64,000 nucleotides of DNA. It comes from Roseburia hominis A2-183 (lineage in GTDB: Bacteria > Bacillota > Clostridia > Lachnospirales > Lachnospiraceae). Made by a program: the position numbers and the translations under genes. The stretch spans positions 1,657,501-1,721,500 of the forward strand of contig NC_015977.1 in assembly GCF_000225345.1 (NCBI RefSeq), written 5' to 3'. Below, piece by piece: positions 1 through 8,585 of the stretch; the stretch's first letter is position 1; the number at the start of each line of letters is the position of its first letter. The notes under the pieces are model-generated. The model had not been told where the DNA came from. It saw only the letters and a list, made by a program, of their open reading frames with translations, and ran no database searches.

Positions 1-45
1 ATTTAGGATCAACGAAGCAAATAATTCAAAAAGGAGATTGATAAA

Positions 46-495
46 ATGAAATTTGTAATACAGCGTGTAACCGAGGCATCCTGCACGGTAGACGGCAATG
101 TCACCGGCGCAATTCAAAAAGGATTTCTGGTTCTGATCGGAATTGCCGATACCGATACGACTGCAATCGCCGATAAAATGATCAAAAAGCTGTTGGGGCT
201 TCGTATTTTTGAGGATGCGGACGGAAAAACAAATCTATCGTTGGCGGACGTCGGCGGAAGTCTTTTGCTGATCTCGCAGTTTACCTTATATGCGGACTGC
301 CGCAAAGGAAACCGTCCTTCCTTTGTCCGTGCCGGGAAGCCCGAAATGGCGAGCCGGATGTATGATTATATTGTCGCACGGTGCAAAGAACAGATTCCAG
401 ATACCGGCTGCGGTATTTTCGGTGCGGATATGAAGATCTCTCTGTTAAATGACGGCCCGTTTACCATTCTGCTGGATTCCGAAGAGATCTGTTAA
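46..495 (+). CDS. dtd: D-aminoacyl-tRNA deacylase
   Basis: A 149-residue protein of the Dtd family, the usual full length. It hydrolyses D-amino acids wrongly attached to tRNA, a cytosolic proofreading step. The signature SQFTL begins at residue 77 and the C-terminal NDGPFTI motif at residue 135; in the family these two segments line the active site across the dimer interface. AAGGAG lies nine bases before the ATG and fixes the start. Only 45 bases lie upstream, so any operon partners (often relA/spoT in Firmicutes) are outside the window. It is one of the few plus-strand genes and converges on the minus-strand cluster to its right. Confidence 0.95.
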   Translation: MKFVIQRVTEASCTVDGNVTGAIQKGFLVLIGIADTDTTAIADKMIKKLLGLRIFEDADGKTNLSLADVGGSLLLISQFTLYADCRKGNRPSFVRAGKPEMASRMYDYIVARCKEQIPDTGCGIFGADMKISLLNDGPFTILLDSEEIC

Positions 496-682
496 AACAG
501 AACCCGTAAAACATCCGGCACAGCGTAAAACAGCTTTATGGTTGTTTTATGGTAGAAACTATTCGTTAAACTTGTGTTTTGCGAATAAATATCTGTATCT
601 CTACTATAGCACACTGCCGCCCGCATTTCAAGGAATATGTGCGTTTTTCCTGCATTTTGCCGGTGTTTGTTTGCGCAGACAT

Positions 683-722
683 AAAGAGGCGGCACCTTAA
701 ATCAAATAAGTGCCGCCTCTTT
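683..722. terminator. Bidirectional intrinsic terminator between dtd and the ylm cluster
   Basis: A perfect 13-bp stem (683-695 with 710-722, GAGGCGGCAC core) closes a 14-base loop. It lies between the converging dtd gene and cytidylate-kinase-like gene, so it can serve both strands. The T tracts are short (CTCTTT), so efficiency is uncertain. The stretch from 496 to 682 holds no supportable gene. Confidence 0.7.
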
Positions 723-750
723 GAAACCATTTGAAACCATTTGAAACCAT
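721..750. repeat. Three tandem copies of a 10-bp unit
   Basis: The unit TTGAAACCAT is repeated three times without change, directly after the terminator stem and before the 3' end of the cytidylate-kinase-like gene. It is non-coding and probably arose by slippage. No role is visible. Confidence 0.85.
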
Positions 751-783
751 TTCGTTCACGTTGTATGATATTAGCCGATGATG

Positions 784-1413
784 TTATCTGGATGCATCGA
801 GGATTTCACGAAACTTTAAGATCATATCAATACAACCGTCAATTCCCAGTTTACCGGAGTCCAATGTCAGATGATAGCTCTGGGAATCACCCCATTTTTT
901 GCTCGTATAATAGTTATAATAGCTTGCACGCTGCTTATCCTGTTTCTGGATCAGATCCCTGGCTTTGTTTTCCGTAATATTGGCGCGTTGGCTGATAATC
1001 TTAACGCGTTTGTCCATGTCCGCATGAATAAAGATATTGATGCAGTCCGGATTGTCTGATAATGCGTAATCGGCGCATCTTCCAACAATCACGCAGGATT
1101 CCCGCTCTGCAATCTTTTTGATGGTGTCAAACTGCGCCAGGAACACTTTGTGGTTTAAAGGCATATCGAGAAACGGTGCCGAATGATAGCCGTTCAGCGA
1201 ATATGTATCCATGACCAGGGAATACAAAAAGCTGCTGGTCGGTTTCTCATCATGATTCTCGAAAATCTCCTCACAGAAACCGCTTTCCTTTGCCGCCTGC
1301 TGTAACAATTCTTTGTCGTAGAGCTTAATTCCAAGACGTTCCGCAAGCTTTTCGCCGATTTCTCTTCCCCCGCTGCCAAATTCACGACCAATGGTATAGA
1401 TTTTGTTGCCCAT
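784..1413 (-). CDS. Cytidylate kinase-like P-loop protein
   Basis: About 209 residues, matching the cytidylate-kinase-like family common in Clostridia. It opens with IGREFGSGG, the atypical nucleotide-binding loop of this family in place of a classical Walker A, followed by the helix GREIGEKLAERLG. The family is distinct from housekeeping Cmk and its substrate is not established. I chose the ATG at 1413: a GGCGGG-like ribosome site sits before it, while the ATG 24 bases upstream has none. A TATAAT box lies upstream near 1450, so it may have its own promoter besides read-through from the rluD-type gene. Confidence 0.8.
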   Translation of the reverse strand: MGNKIYTIGREFGSGGREIGEKLAERLGIKLYDKELLQQAAKESGFCEEIFENHDEKPTSSFLYSLVMDTYSLNGYHSAPFLDMPLNHKVFLAQFDTIKKIAERESCVIVGRCADYALSDNPDCINIFIHADMDKRVKIISQRANITENKARDLIQKQDKQRASYYNYYTSKKWGDSQSYHLTLDSGKLGIDGCIDMILKFREILDASR

Positions 1414-1490
1414 AAAAGATCCCGCCTTTCCTAACATTCTATGAATATATTATAATACATTTTTTTGAAAAACGGAATTATTTTTTGAAA

Positions 1491-2414
1491 TTATCGCAAA
1501 TCTTTTAGAATTTTTTCAAAATATTCTGGAAGAGGCGCCGTAACCTCCATGTACTCTCTGGTTCTCGGATGAATGAAGCCGATCGTCATGGCATGAAGCG
1601 TCTGCCCCTGCAGCTTATAGGGACTTCTTCCGCTGGAATACAGCGTGTCGCCAAGCAGCGGATGACCAATGCTAGCCATGTGCACGCGGATCTGATGGGT
1701 GCGCCCGGTCTCCAGTTTAAACTCCATGTATGTGTACCGCTCAAAGCGTTCCAGAACCTTGTAATGGGTGATGGCAGGCTTGCCGTTTTTCTCATTGATC
1801 GCCATTTTCTTGCGCTCGATGGGATGGCGTCCGATCGGCGCATTGACGGTACCCTCTTCCTCTTTCACCACACCGTATACGATGCCGCGGTAGCGCCGGT
1901 TCACGGAATGTTCCTTGATCTGCTCCGCAATAAAGACATGGCTCTCATCATTTTTGCATACAATCAGTGAACCCGTTGTATCCATATCGATGCGGTGTAC
2001 GATGCCCGGGCGGATCTCCCCGTTGATGCCGGACAAACTGTCCCTGCAGTGATACATGATGGCATTGACAAGCGTGCCGGTATAATGCCCGGCGGACGGG
2101 TGGACGACCATTCCCTTCGGCTTGTTGACGACTAAAAGATCGTCATCCTCGTAGAGAATGTCAAGCGGAATATTTTCCGGAAGAATCGGCGTCTGTACCG
2201 CATCCGGAATCTCAACGCAGATCATATCATCTGCCTTTAACCGGTAGTTGGCTTTCTGCGCCGTATCATTGACAAGCACATGCCCCTCTTTGATCAGTTT
2301 TTGAAAAAAGGAGCGCGACTGCGCCGCATCTGTCTCGCTGAAAATGAGATTCAGATACTTGTCCAGCCGCTCTCCCTCATATGCAATTCCCGCTTCAAAT
2401 GTTTCTCTAGTCAT
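1491..2414 (-). CDS. RluD-family 23S rRNA pseudouridine synthase
   Basis: About 307 residues. An N-terminal S4 RNA-binding domain (RLDKYLN near residue 15) is followed by a PseudoU_synth_2 catalytic domain with the signature GIVHRIDMDTTG; its Asp in HRID is the family nucleophile. Related enzymes convert uridines of 23S rRNA to pseudouridine. Directly downstream of lspA is its classical position (ylyB of Bacillus). The ATG at 2414 overlaps the lspA stop by eight bases; a longer in-frame start at 2471 would lie inside lspA and is unlikely. The exact target uridines cannot be read from sequence. Confidence 0.93.
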   Translation of the reverse strand: MTRETFEAGIAYEGERLDKYLNLIFSETDAAQSRSFFQKLIKEGHVLVNDTAQKANYRLKADDMICVEIPDAVQTPILPENIPLDILYEDDDLLVVNKPKGMVVHPSAGHYTGTLVNAIMYHCRDSLSGINGEIRPGIVHRIDMDTTGSLIVCKNDESHVFIAEQIKEHSVNRRYRGIVYGVVKEEEGTVNAPIGRHPIERKKMAINEKNGKPAITHYKVLERFERYTYMEFKLETGRTHQIRVHMASIGHPLLGDTLYSSGRSPYKLQGQTLHAMTIGFIHPRTREYMEVTAPLPEYFEKILKDLR

Positions 2415-2961
2415 TGTCTTTTTTCTCCGAAGAATGTTGTCTGGAAGAACCCGATGGGAAAATCTGTTCAAAATCTTCTTCTTTGTAATAGAACAGACAT
2501 AAAAAGATCAATAAAAATGCCGCTACTGTCACATAAATATCTGCAACATTAAAGATCGGAAAATTGATCAGGCTGAAATAGAAAAAATCTACCACATAGC
2601 CCTGTCTGACGCGGTCGATGAAATTCCCGATGGCTCCAGCAAAAAACAGTACGGCAATCGCATTGAGCCAGAAAAAGTGTCTCGTGGCGGGAAGTTTTTT
2701 GAAAAAAAGATACAGAATAAGTAACGTTACCACGACGGTAACGGGAATCAAGATAATCAGCTTATTCTGCATCATTCCGAATGCGGAACCACGGTTCTCC
2801 AGATAGCGCAGCTCAAACACGCCGTCTATGAGTACGTTGGACGGCTGATCCTTCAAATGCGCTACCGCAAGCATTTTGGTAAACTGATCGAGCAGAATGA
2901 GGAGCACGGCCGCCACACAGCCGGTCAGATTGCGTTTCAAAATAGGTGAATGATCTTTCAT
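2407..2961 (-). CDS. lspA: Lipoprotein signal peptidase (signal peptidase II)
   Basis: A 184-residue membrane protease with four predicted transmembrane helices. It cleaves the signal peptide of prolipoproteins after lipid is attached to the conserved cysteine. The family motifs are present: NRGSAFG, GNFIDRVRQGYVVDF and FNVADIY; the two aspartates in GNFID and NVAD are the catalytic pair. It overlaps the downstream pseudouridine synthase by eight bases and follows aroB with a 44-base gap. Lipoproteins in this window that would be substrates include the D,D-carboxypeptidase and the plus-strand lipoprotein at 36.7 kb. Confidence 0.96.
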   Translation of the reverse strand: MKDHSPILKRNLTGCVAAVLLILLDQFTKMLAVAHLKDQPSNVLIDGVFELRYLENRGSAFGMMQNKLIILIPVTVVVTLLILYLFFKKLPATRHFFWLNAIAVLFFAGAIGNFIDRVRQGYVVDFFYFSLINFPIFNVADIYVTVAAFLLIFLCLFYYKEEDFEQIFPSGSSRQHSSEKKDND

Positions 2962-3005
2962 AGATAGGTTTGTCCTTCCGTGTTGTTTTCACTGTCAGGC
3001 CGGGA

Positions 3006-4100
3006 TTACGCCCGGCATACATAACGAATGCCGTCCAGGATTTGTGCGTCGCTTAACTCGCGGTAGATATAAGCATCTCCGATGGTATGCAGCAGAATAA
3101 ATTTGACCTGGCTTCCGACCATTTTCTTATCGGATTTGGTGGCAGATAACACAGCATCTGGTGAGATCCCCCCGATCTGTGTCTGAAATCCAAAGGCAGC
3201 CAGGCACTGACTGATGCCGGCAAGCTGCTCTTTTGTCAGGTTCCCCTGTTTTTGGGAAAGATACGCCGCCGCAAGGATTCCGAGCCCTACACATTCTCCG
3301 TGATACAGGGAAAAACCGCACAATTTTTCAATGGCATGTCCGATGGTATGACCAAAGTTTAACAGCGCACGCTCTCCCTTCTCCGTCGGGTCGTGCTCTA
3401 CAACTTCGCGCTTGATATCACAGCTTCGGGCGATCATCTCTTCCATGACTGCTGGCTCCAGTGCCAAAATGGCATCGTGATGTGCCATCAGCCATTCATA
3501 GTAAGCGTCGTCTTTGATAAGACCGTGCTTTATAATCTCTCCCATTCCGGAAACAATCTGCCGGGATGGCAGGGACTGTAAGACGGACAGGTTCATATAG
3601 ACCAGTTTGGGCTGATAAAAGGCGCCCACCATATTTTTGTACTGCATAAAGTCTACGCCGGTCTTTCCGCCGATGCTGCTGTCTACCTGGGAAAGCAGCG
3701 TGGTCGGCACCTGGATAAAATCAATGCCGCGCAGGTAGGTGGCCGCCGTAAAACCGGTAAGATCTCCGACGACACCGCCGCCCAAAGCGATAAGCAGATC
3801 CTGACGATCAAAATGCTGCTCGATCAGAGTCTGGTATAAAGTGTTTACCGTCTCCAGATTTTTATTGTGCTCTCCTGCTTCAAACGTATGAAGAATGACC
3901 GTGTCAAACTCTTTTTCCAACAGATCCTGTACGTCCCTCGCATACAAAGGCGCAACGTTGGAATCGGTCACAATGCAGATTTTCTGTGTGCGTCCGTATC
4001 CCAGCTGCTGCAGAAACGTAGGGAGCATTGAAAAATCATGAACCAGTTCAATATGATAAATGATACTGTCGTTTGCTTTTACTGGAATCGATTGTGCCAT
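3006..4100 (-). CDS. aroB: 3-dehydroquinate synthase
   Basis: A 364-residue enzyme for the second step of the shikimate pathway, converting DAHP to 3-dehydroquinate using NAD and a divalent metal. Recognisable segments are the NAD-binding ALGGGVVGDLTGF stretch, YLRGI, the metal-ligand region GEIIKHGLI and GHTIGHAIE. AAAGGAG precedes the ATG. Its place between ylmH and lspA is unusual against Bacillus but leaves the operon reading intact. No other aromatic-pathway gene is in the window. Confidence 0.96.
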   Translation of the reverse strand: MAQSIPVKANDSIIYHIELVHDFSMLPTFLQQLGYGRTQKICIVTDSNVAPLYARDVQDLLEKEFDTVILHTFEAGEHNKNLETVNTLYQTLIEQHFDRQDLLIALGGGVVGDLTGFTAATYLRGIDFIQVPTTLLSQVDSSIGGKTGVDFMQYKNMVGAFYQPKLVYMNLSVLQSLPSRQIVSGMGEIIKHGLIKDDAYYEWLMAHHDAILALEPAVMEEMIARSCDIKREVVEHDPTEKGERALLNFGHTIGHAIEKLCGFSLYHGECVGLGILAAAYLSQKQGNLTKEQLAGISQCLAAFGFQTQIGGISPDAVLSATKSDKKMVGSQVKFILLHTIGDAYIYRELSDAQILDGIRYVCRA

Positions 4101-4112
4101 GAAAAACTCCTT

Positions 4113-4865
4113 TCAGTTTGCATAGAGGTCGTAATGTATTTTGAGCCGTCCTTTTCCGGTTGTTCCGTATTCCCCTCGGTAGATAAAGCGTCCGTAACCG
4201 CGGACAGAGATAATATCATCCGCATGGCAGGTATAGGATGGATTCTGTATCAGCTTTCCGCTGACAAAAACCTTCTCCTGGCGTAGCAAAAGCGACGCCT
4301 GACTGCGGGACAGATGGTAAACGCACGCGACGACGGCGTCAATCCGGTCTGAGGTTACGATTCCGTCCTGTGTCTGGAATTCCTGTGTCACCTTAAGGTC
4401 TGACAGACTGCACGGTTCGACTTTTACGAGAGTGTGGCGTATCTTTTCAAGATGCTCCGCAAAATAGTCTGCAACGGTCTCTTCACACAGCAGATAGGCT
4501 TCCTGCTCCCCGACCAGAATATCGCCTAATTTGCAGCGGTCAACGCCCAGCTGCATCAGCGATCCGAGGATGTCCCGATGTCCAAGCTTCTCGGCAAATT
4601 TGGGATAAGCCGGTGTGATTTTTAAAGCGGAAATGGGATATTCCCAATCATAATAAAGAGCATCAGGAAGAAAGGCAATCATCTGACGCTCTGCACATGG
4701 AATACCGCCAAAACATTCGGTCCTCGTCGCAAACAGCTTCTCGGACTGGTGGTATATATTCAATTCATTTAAATTGAGGAAATCGCTGAATAGAACGATT
4801 CCCTTGCGATCCGCCTGTCTGGAGAGATCAAGCAGACGCTTCTGACAAAGATCCTGTTCGTTCAT
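4113..4865 (-). CDS. ylmH: YlmH family RNA-binding S4-domain protein
   Basis: A 250-residue protein with the YlmH arrangement: an N-terminal unique domain (LFSDFLNLNE near residue 25), a middle domain and a C-terminal S4 RNA-binding domain beginning around VVACVYHLSRSQASLLL. Family members bind ribosomes or RNA and have been linked to ribosome rescue and to cell division through their gene cluster. It starts five bases after sepF, as in the standard yggS-sepF-ylmH order. The biochemical role here is inferred from family. Confidence 0.88.
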   Translation of the reverse strand: MNEQDLCQKRLLDLSRQADRKGIVLFSDFLNLNELNIYHQSEKLFATRTECFGGIPCAERQMIAFLPDALYYDWEYPISALKITPAYPKFAEKLGHRDILGSLMQLGVDRCKLGDILVGEQEAYLLCEETVADYFAEHLEKIRHTLVKVEPCSLSDLKVTQEFQTQDGIVTSDRIDAVVACVYHLSRSQASLLLRQEKVFVSGKLIQNPSYTCHADDIISVRGYGRFIYRGEYGTTGKGRLKIHYDLYAN

Positions 4866-4870
4866 AGACT

Positions 4871-5416
4871 CTAAAAATCGGTCTGGACACTGCGTGTCGA
4901 CTGGAACGTGTCTACCAGACTTAAGAAATCGCCGGAAATGTCAACCGATGCCGGTGTAATGATAAAGATATAGTTGGAGATCTTCTGAAGATTACCGCTG
5001 ATTGCAAAGCAGGAACCCGATGTAAAGTCGATAATCCGCTGTGCGATCTCGACGTCCAGTCCCTCAACGTTCAATACGACCGTGCGGTTATTGAGAAGCG
5101 TCTCTGTAATCTCTCGGGCATCTTCCACTGAGGTTGGTTTGATGACACATACTTCCATGCCGCTTCCTCCCTGCTTCTTGACCGGGCGAATCGGTGTGAC
5201 CTTCGGAGAACTCTTGACGGCTTTCTCGTGGATAGAATGATCTTCTTCATAATCATCCTCCTCCGCCTTCTTCTTGTCCTTGCGGAAAGAACTCTTCGAT
5301 TTTACCGGTTCATCCTCTTCATAATCATCATCGTAATCATAATCTTCATTGTAAAAATCGTCGTCATCGTCCGGATTAAGACGCATGACATTTAAAAATT
5401 TATCTAAAACACTCAT
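4871..5416 (-). CDS. sepF: Cell division protein SepF
   Basis: 181 residues. The N-terminus MSVLDKFLNVMRL is the amphipathic membrane-binding helix of SepF. A long, strongly acidic linker rich in Asp, Glu and Tyr (residues 16-60) follows, then a globular SepF domain from about residue 85 with the VVLNVEGLD and RIIDFTSGS segments. SepF links FtsZ to the membrane at the septum and polymerises into rings. TAGGAG precedes the ATG. The acidic linker is longer than in Bacillus, where the whole protein is about 150 residues. Confidence 0.95.
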   Translation of the reverse strand: MSVLDKFLNVMRLNPDDDDDFYNEDYDYDDDYEEDEPVKSKSSFRKDKKKAEEDDYEEDHSIHEKAVKSSPKVTPIRPVKKQGGSGMEVCVIKPTSVEDAREITETLLNNRTVVLNVEGLDVEIAQRIIDFTSGSCFAISGNLQKISNYIFIITPASVDISGDFLSLVDTFQSTRSVQTDF

Positions 5417-5425
5417 GTTATACTC

Positions 5426-6133
5426 CTAATGCGATTCATTGCTTTTTTTGTAATTGCGTGCACCGAAAATTCCGGTTCCGACACGCACCATCGTCGCTCC
5501 TTCTTCAATGGCAACCTCGTAATCTCCTGTCATACCCATAGACAGAATTTCCATAGATACATTATCTATGTTTTTATTTGTTATGTCAACAGATAATTGC
5601 TTTATTTTCCGAAAATAAAGGCGATTATCCTCCGGATTTTCAACGAACGGCGCAATCGTCATAAGTCCCTTGATCCGCACATTTTCCAGTTTGGAAATCT
5701 CTTCCACAAGCAGCATGGCATCTTCTGCCGTTGTGCCGAATTTGGTCTCCTCGCCGGCGATATTGACTTCCACCAGAATCGGCACGATGATGCCGCGTTT
5801 CTTTGCCTGGATATTGATCTCTTCTGCCAGCCGGTATGTATCAACCGAATGAATCAGGGCAACCTTTCCGACAATATATTTGACCTTGTTGCGCTGCAGA
5901 TGTCCGATCATGTGCCAGCGGATGTCGGACGGGAGCTGCTCCATTTTATCGCACAGTTCCTGCACTTTATTTTCTCCGAAATCGCGGACGCCCTCCCCGT
6001 AGATTTCATGCAGCATTTCCAAAGGTTTTGTTTTGCTGACAGCGATCAACGTCACTTCCTCGCGGGAACGACCTGCACGCTTACAAGCCTCCTGTACATG
6101 CTCTTCCACTGTTTTTAAATTTTCCTTTAACAT
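5426..6133 (-). CDS. yggS: YggS/YlmE family pyridoxal phosphate homeostasis protein
   Basis: A 235-residue PLP-binding TIM-barrel protein of the YggS (PLPBP) family. The lysine in AVSKTKP near residue 34 is the family's PLP anchor; HMIGHLQRNK and the C-terminal MGMTGDYEVAI phosphate-binding segment are typical. Members have no proven enzyme activity and buffer PLP and amino-acid pools. GGAGG precedes the ATG, and it lies ten bases upstream of sepF in the conserved ylm cluster. Confidence 0.94.
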   Translation of the reverse strand: MLKENLKTVEEHVQEACKRAGRSREEVTLIAVSKTKPLEMLHEIYGEGVRDFGENKVQELCDKMEQLPSDIRWHMIGHLQRNKVKYIVGKVALIHSVDTYRLAEEINIQAKKRGIIVPILVEVNIAGEETKFGTTAEDAMLLVEEISKLENVRIKGLMTIAPFVENPEDNRLYFRKIKQLSVDITNKNIDNVSMEILSMGMTGDYEVAIEEGATMVRVGTGIFGARNYKKSNESH

Positions 6134-6148
6134 ATCTATTTCCTCCGT

Positions 6149-7552
6149 TTAATTGATCAGATCATTTTCGTGAATTTTGCTTCCGTCGAGCGCTATATGG
6201 TCATAGAGCGCAATTCCGTAGGTTGTCCCGGTCCGCACGATGGCGTATTCCTCATTCTGATAGAGAATGTCGATCTGTTTGAAGATGGCATATCCCTTAT
6301 TGATATTATAAACGCCCTGCAGGCTCGCCGTGCCGGAACCGATCTGGTACGTCTCCGTAGAATCCGCCTTTCGGATGATATCCGAAGCGCCAACCTCCTC
6401 ACCGTCGATGTAATAATCGGTATCCGTCTCATAGTAGATGGTCGGGGCAATGAACTCCGCCCCTGCTTTCCCGGAGGAATCGCTCCTCTGCACCAGAATG
6501 CCCAGACTGCCGGAATCGCCGCCTTTCATGAAGAAATCCTTGGGAACGGTATAGAATTCCTTCTCCGTGATGGCGGAATTGGGGATCTTAAGTCCGGTCT
6601 CCTCACTAAGCAGCAGCTCCACCTCGGCATAGCGATCCTTGGCATAGCGCACCATCCCCGAGCGAAGCGTCAGAATCAGATAGGTGGAACCTTCCTTTTC
6701 CGTGATGGTATAGGTCGCATAGGTCGTGGTGTTATCCTTCATAAAACGCAGCTGCAAGGTATCATCGTCCGCCAGCCGCTTTGCCAGATCGGAGCCGATT
6801 GGAATGACAAGCGACCAGTATTCACTTGTAATCAGCTTATACAGAGGGGCTCCTGCCGCAACCTGCAGTGCCCGCTGACCGTCCGTGCGGTCGTAGGATG
6901 CCTCGTCAAACATGGACGACTGAAACGTATCCGTGGTAACGCCCTCATACCCGTCGGTGGAATAGACGACAATGCCGGGCTGATCGGCATGATAGGTGTG
7001 AAATGTATTTTCTGCCTGCGCCGCCGCGGCGTAATCAGAGATTCCGTCCAGCGCGGCAAGGCTCAAGGATTCATTCAGTGCAGAGTCAAGATCTTCCTTA
7101 AACGTGGAAACGCTATAAAAATTCTGGGCGCTGTAGGAAATCTGAAATTCGCTTATGGAATCCTCAATCTCCGAGAGATCATGCGCACTCAGATTGGAAG
7201 CGTTGCCGGCTGCCTCCTCGATTTTCTTGGACACACTGCCACCTTCATCGACGGAGCAGATCAGATTTCCGTAACCCACCCGGGAAGCTTCCTTTACATA
7301 TACATTCAGCGCCCCCGCCGTATCCGAGGAATAGACCTGCTCCTGGCGGAGAATCAGTCCACGGTATATATTATTTTCTGCCATCGTGCCCTGCTCTACT
7401 TCATACGTGGAAATATGCTCCGTCGTCATGTAGGAGAAAATGTTAAATATCAGATAGATAAAAATAATAATAAAAATGATCATTCCGATATTGACATTAA
7501 ACGGCTTGCGATAGCGAACCACTTTTTTATTTTTACTCAAAAAATGCCCCAC
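6149..7552 (-). CDS. HlyD-like membrane fusion/adaptor protein, orphan
   Basis: 467 residues. A short basic cytoplasmic tail is followed by one transmembrane helix (about residues 22-44) and a large extracytoplasmic part whose start (EVEQGTMAENNIYRGLILRQEQ) matches the barrel-sandwich region of HlyD-type adaptors. A helical middle (residues 100-150) and a beta-rich C-terminus follow. No ABC or RND transporter is adjacent, so export function is doubtful. It is first in the ylm cluster, suggesting a link to division or envelope growth; that is inference. RBS AAGGTGGGG precedes the ATG. Confidence 0.75.
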   Translation of the reverse strand: MGHFLSKNKKVVRYRKPFNVNIGMIIFIIIFIYLIFNIFSYMTTEHISTYEVEQGTMAENNIYRGLILRQEQVYSSDTAGALNVYVKEASRVGYGNLICSVDEGGSVSKKIEEAAGNASNLSAHDLSEIEDSISEFQISYSAQNFYSVSTFKEDLDSALNESLSLAALDGISDYAAAAQAENTFHTYHADQPGIVVYSTDGYEGVTTDTFQSSMFDEASYDRTDGQRALQVAAGAPLYKLITSEYWSLVIPIGSDLAKRLADDDTLQLRFMKDNTTTYATYTITEKEGSTYLILTLRSGMVRYAKDRYAEVELLLSEETGLKIPNSAITEKEFYTVPKDFFMKGGDSGSLGILVQRSDSSGKAGAEFIAPTIYYETDTDYYIDGEEVGASDIIRKADSTETYQIGSGTASLQGVYNINKGYAIFKQIDILYQNEEYAIVRTGTTYGIALYDHIALDGSKIHENDLIN

Positions 7553-7575
7553 CTTTTTTCAAATTCAACATTTTT

Positions 7576-7604
7576 ATTCTACCATTTTCAGCCCTGGAAA
7601 ACAA
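7576..7604 (-). promoter_or_regulatory. Sigma-A-type promoter of the ylm cluster
   Basis: On the minus strand TTGTTT (7599-7604) and TAGAAT (7576-7581) are separated by exactly 17 bases. It lies just upstream of the HlyD-like gene, in the divergent gap to the DUF378 gene. Confidence 0.6.
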
Positions 7605-7719
7605 CTTTTTAGCGGCAATAAATTCGGGATTTGTTCCCGGAGTGAACAACAAGTCCGGCAAAGCAGAATAAAACCGGCGCAGCATGTCCATACTATGATA
7701 GAAAAAGGAGGCATAGAAA

Positions 7720-7932
7720 ATGAATACAAATTGGTTGGATTATACACTGCTTACGCTGGTGATTATCGGAGCCATTAACTGGGGACTGATCGGATTTTTC
7801 CGTTTTGACCTCGTTGCCTTTATTTTTGGCAATATGTCATGGTTCTCCCGGATCATCTATGCGCTTGTCGGACTCGGCGGTCTCTATCTGATCAGCCTGT
7901 TCGGGCGCATCCGCTCTGTCGATCAGGCATAA
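7720..7932 (+). CDS. DUF378 small membrane protein
   Basis: 70 residues with two transmembrane helices. The segment LVIIGAINWGLIGFF is the hallmark of the DUF378 (YuzA-like) family, whose function is unknown. AAAGGAGG sits eight bases before the ATG. It stands alone, divergent from the ylm cluster and closed by its own terminator. Confidence 0.9.
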   Translation: MNTNWLDYTLLTLVIIGAINWGLIGFFRFDLVAFIFGNMSWFSRIIYALVGLGGLYLISLFGRIRSVDQA

Positions 7933-7952
7933 GAAGTCCCTGCCGGCAAAGA

Positions 7953-7980
7953 AAAAGTGCTGTATCGCTACAGCACTTTT
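7953..7980. terminator. Intrinsic terminator, DUF378 gene and P-loop gene
   Basis: A perfect 12-bp stem (AAAAGTGCTGTA and complement) with loop TCGC, flanked by A-rich and T-rich tails. It lies between converging genes and is likely bidirectional. Confidence 0.88.
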
Positions 7981-7998
7981 CTTACGGCATTTTACATT

Positions 7999-8421
7999 TT
8001 ATAAGGAAATGACAATTTTTGCTTTGGCGCAATCCGGAAGAGATGCCTCGTTCCTGGAGACGCTTAAAACAAATTTTACGTTGTATTTTTCACTGATGAT
8101 ATCCAGTTTCTGAATTGCATGACAGATCTCGTCATCCGTCTCTACGGAAGCGATCGTAAGAAAGCTGTCCAGATACATTTCTTCCAGATCATGATCCTGT
8201 GAAACAATACCACAGATAAATCCGAGGAACTCATCACAATTATCGATCGGATAATCGGTAACATTGATGAGACGAATCTTGTTGCTGAGTTCGTACATAT
8301 GCTTCTGACTCTTATCAAGGTATACAATGCTTCCGGATGCAGAGGCAACCGCAGCATTTACCTTGGTCAAAAGCTCTTTTGTCTTCCCTTTTCCCTTTTC
8401 GCCTGAAATAATCTCTATCAT
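7999..8421 (-). CDS. Small P-loop protein of unknown role
   Basis: About 140 residues. It begins MIEIISGEKGKGKTKELL, an intact Walker A (GEKGKGKT) at the very N-terminus; a possible Walker B-like strand is KFVLSVS near residue 120. Homologs in Clostridia are often labelled twitching motility protein PilT, but there is no pilus context here, so I would not adopt that. The ATG at 8421 is chosen because AGGAGG lies eight bases upstream; the ATG six bases earlier is too close to that site. It appears to be monocistronic. Confidence 0.7.
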   Translation of the reverse strand: MIEIISGEKGKGKTKELLTKVNAAVASASGSIVYLDKSQKHMYELSNKIRLINVTDYPIDNCDEFLGFICGIVSQDHDLEEMYLDSFLTIASVETDDEICHAIQKLDIISEKYNVKFVLSVSRNEASLPDCAKAKIVISL

Positions 8422-8553
8422 AGTCATTTCCTCCTGCTGATGCTGCTTTCTACACAAAATCCGTTAATATGTATAAAAGCAGTTGATTTTATAAATTGAT
8501 TATAGTCTATATGCACATAAAATACAACCAATTTTCAAATAAATATAAACAAT

Positions 8554-8585
8554 CAGGGATCCGCCGTCTAAATGGCGAATCCCTG
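8554..8585 (-). terminator. Terminator at the end of the shape/division operon
   Basis: A 12-bp stem with one G-T pair (CAGGGATTCGCC with GGCGGATCCCTG on the minus strand). The stop codon of the carboxypeptidase gene lies in its loop. It ends the long operon that begins with radC. The T tract is weak. Confidence 0.7.

Noticed and set aside
6170..7612. A 480-codon open frame on plus, opposite the HlyD-like gene
   Set aside because: It mirrors the minus-strand gene, has no ribosome site and its composition (His/Arg/Gly-rich) is typical of an antisense shadow.
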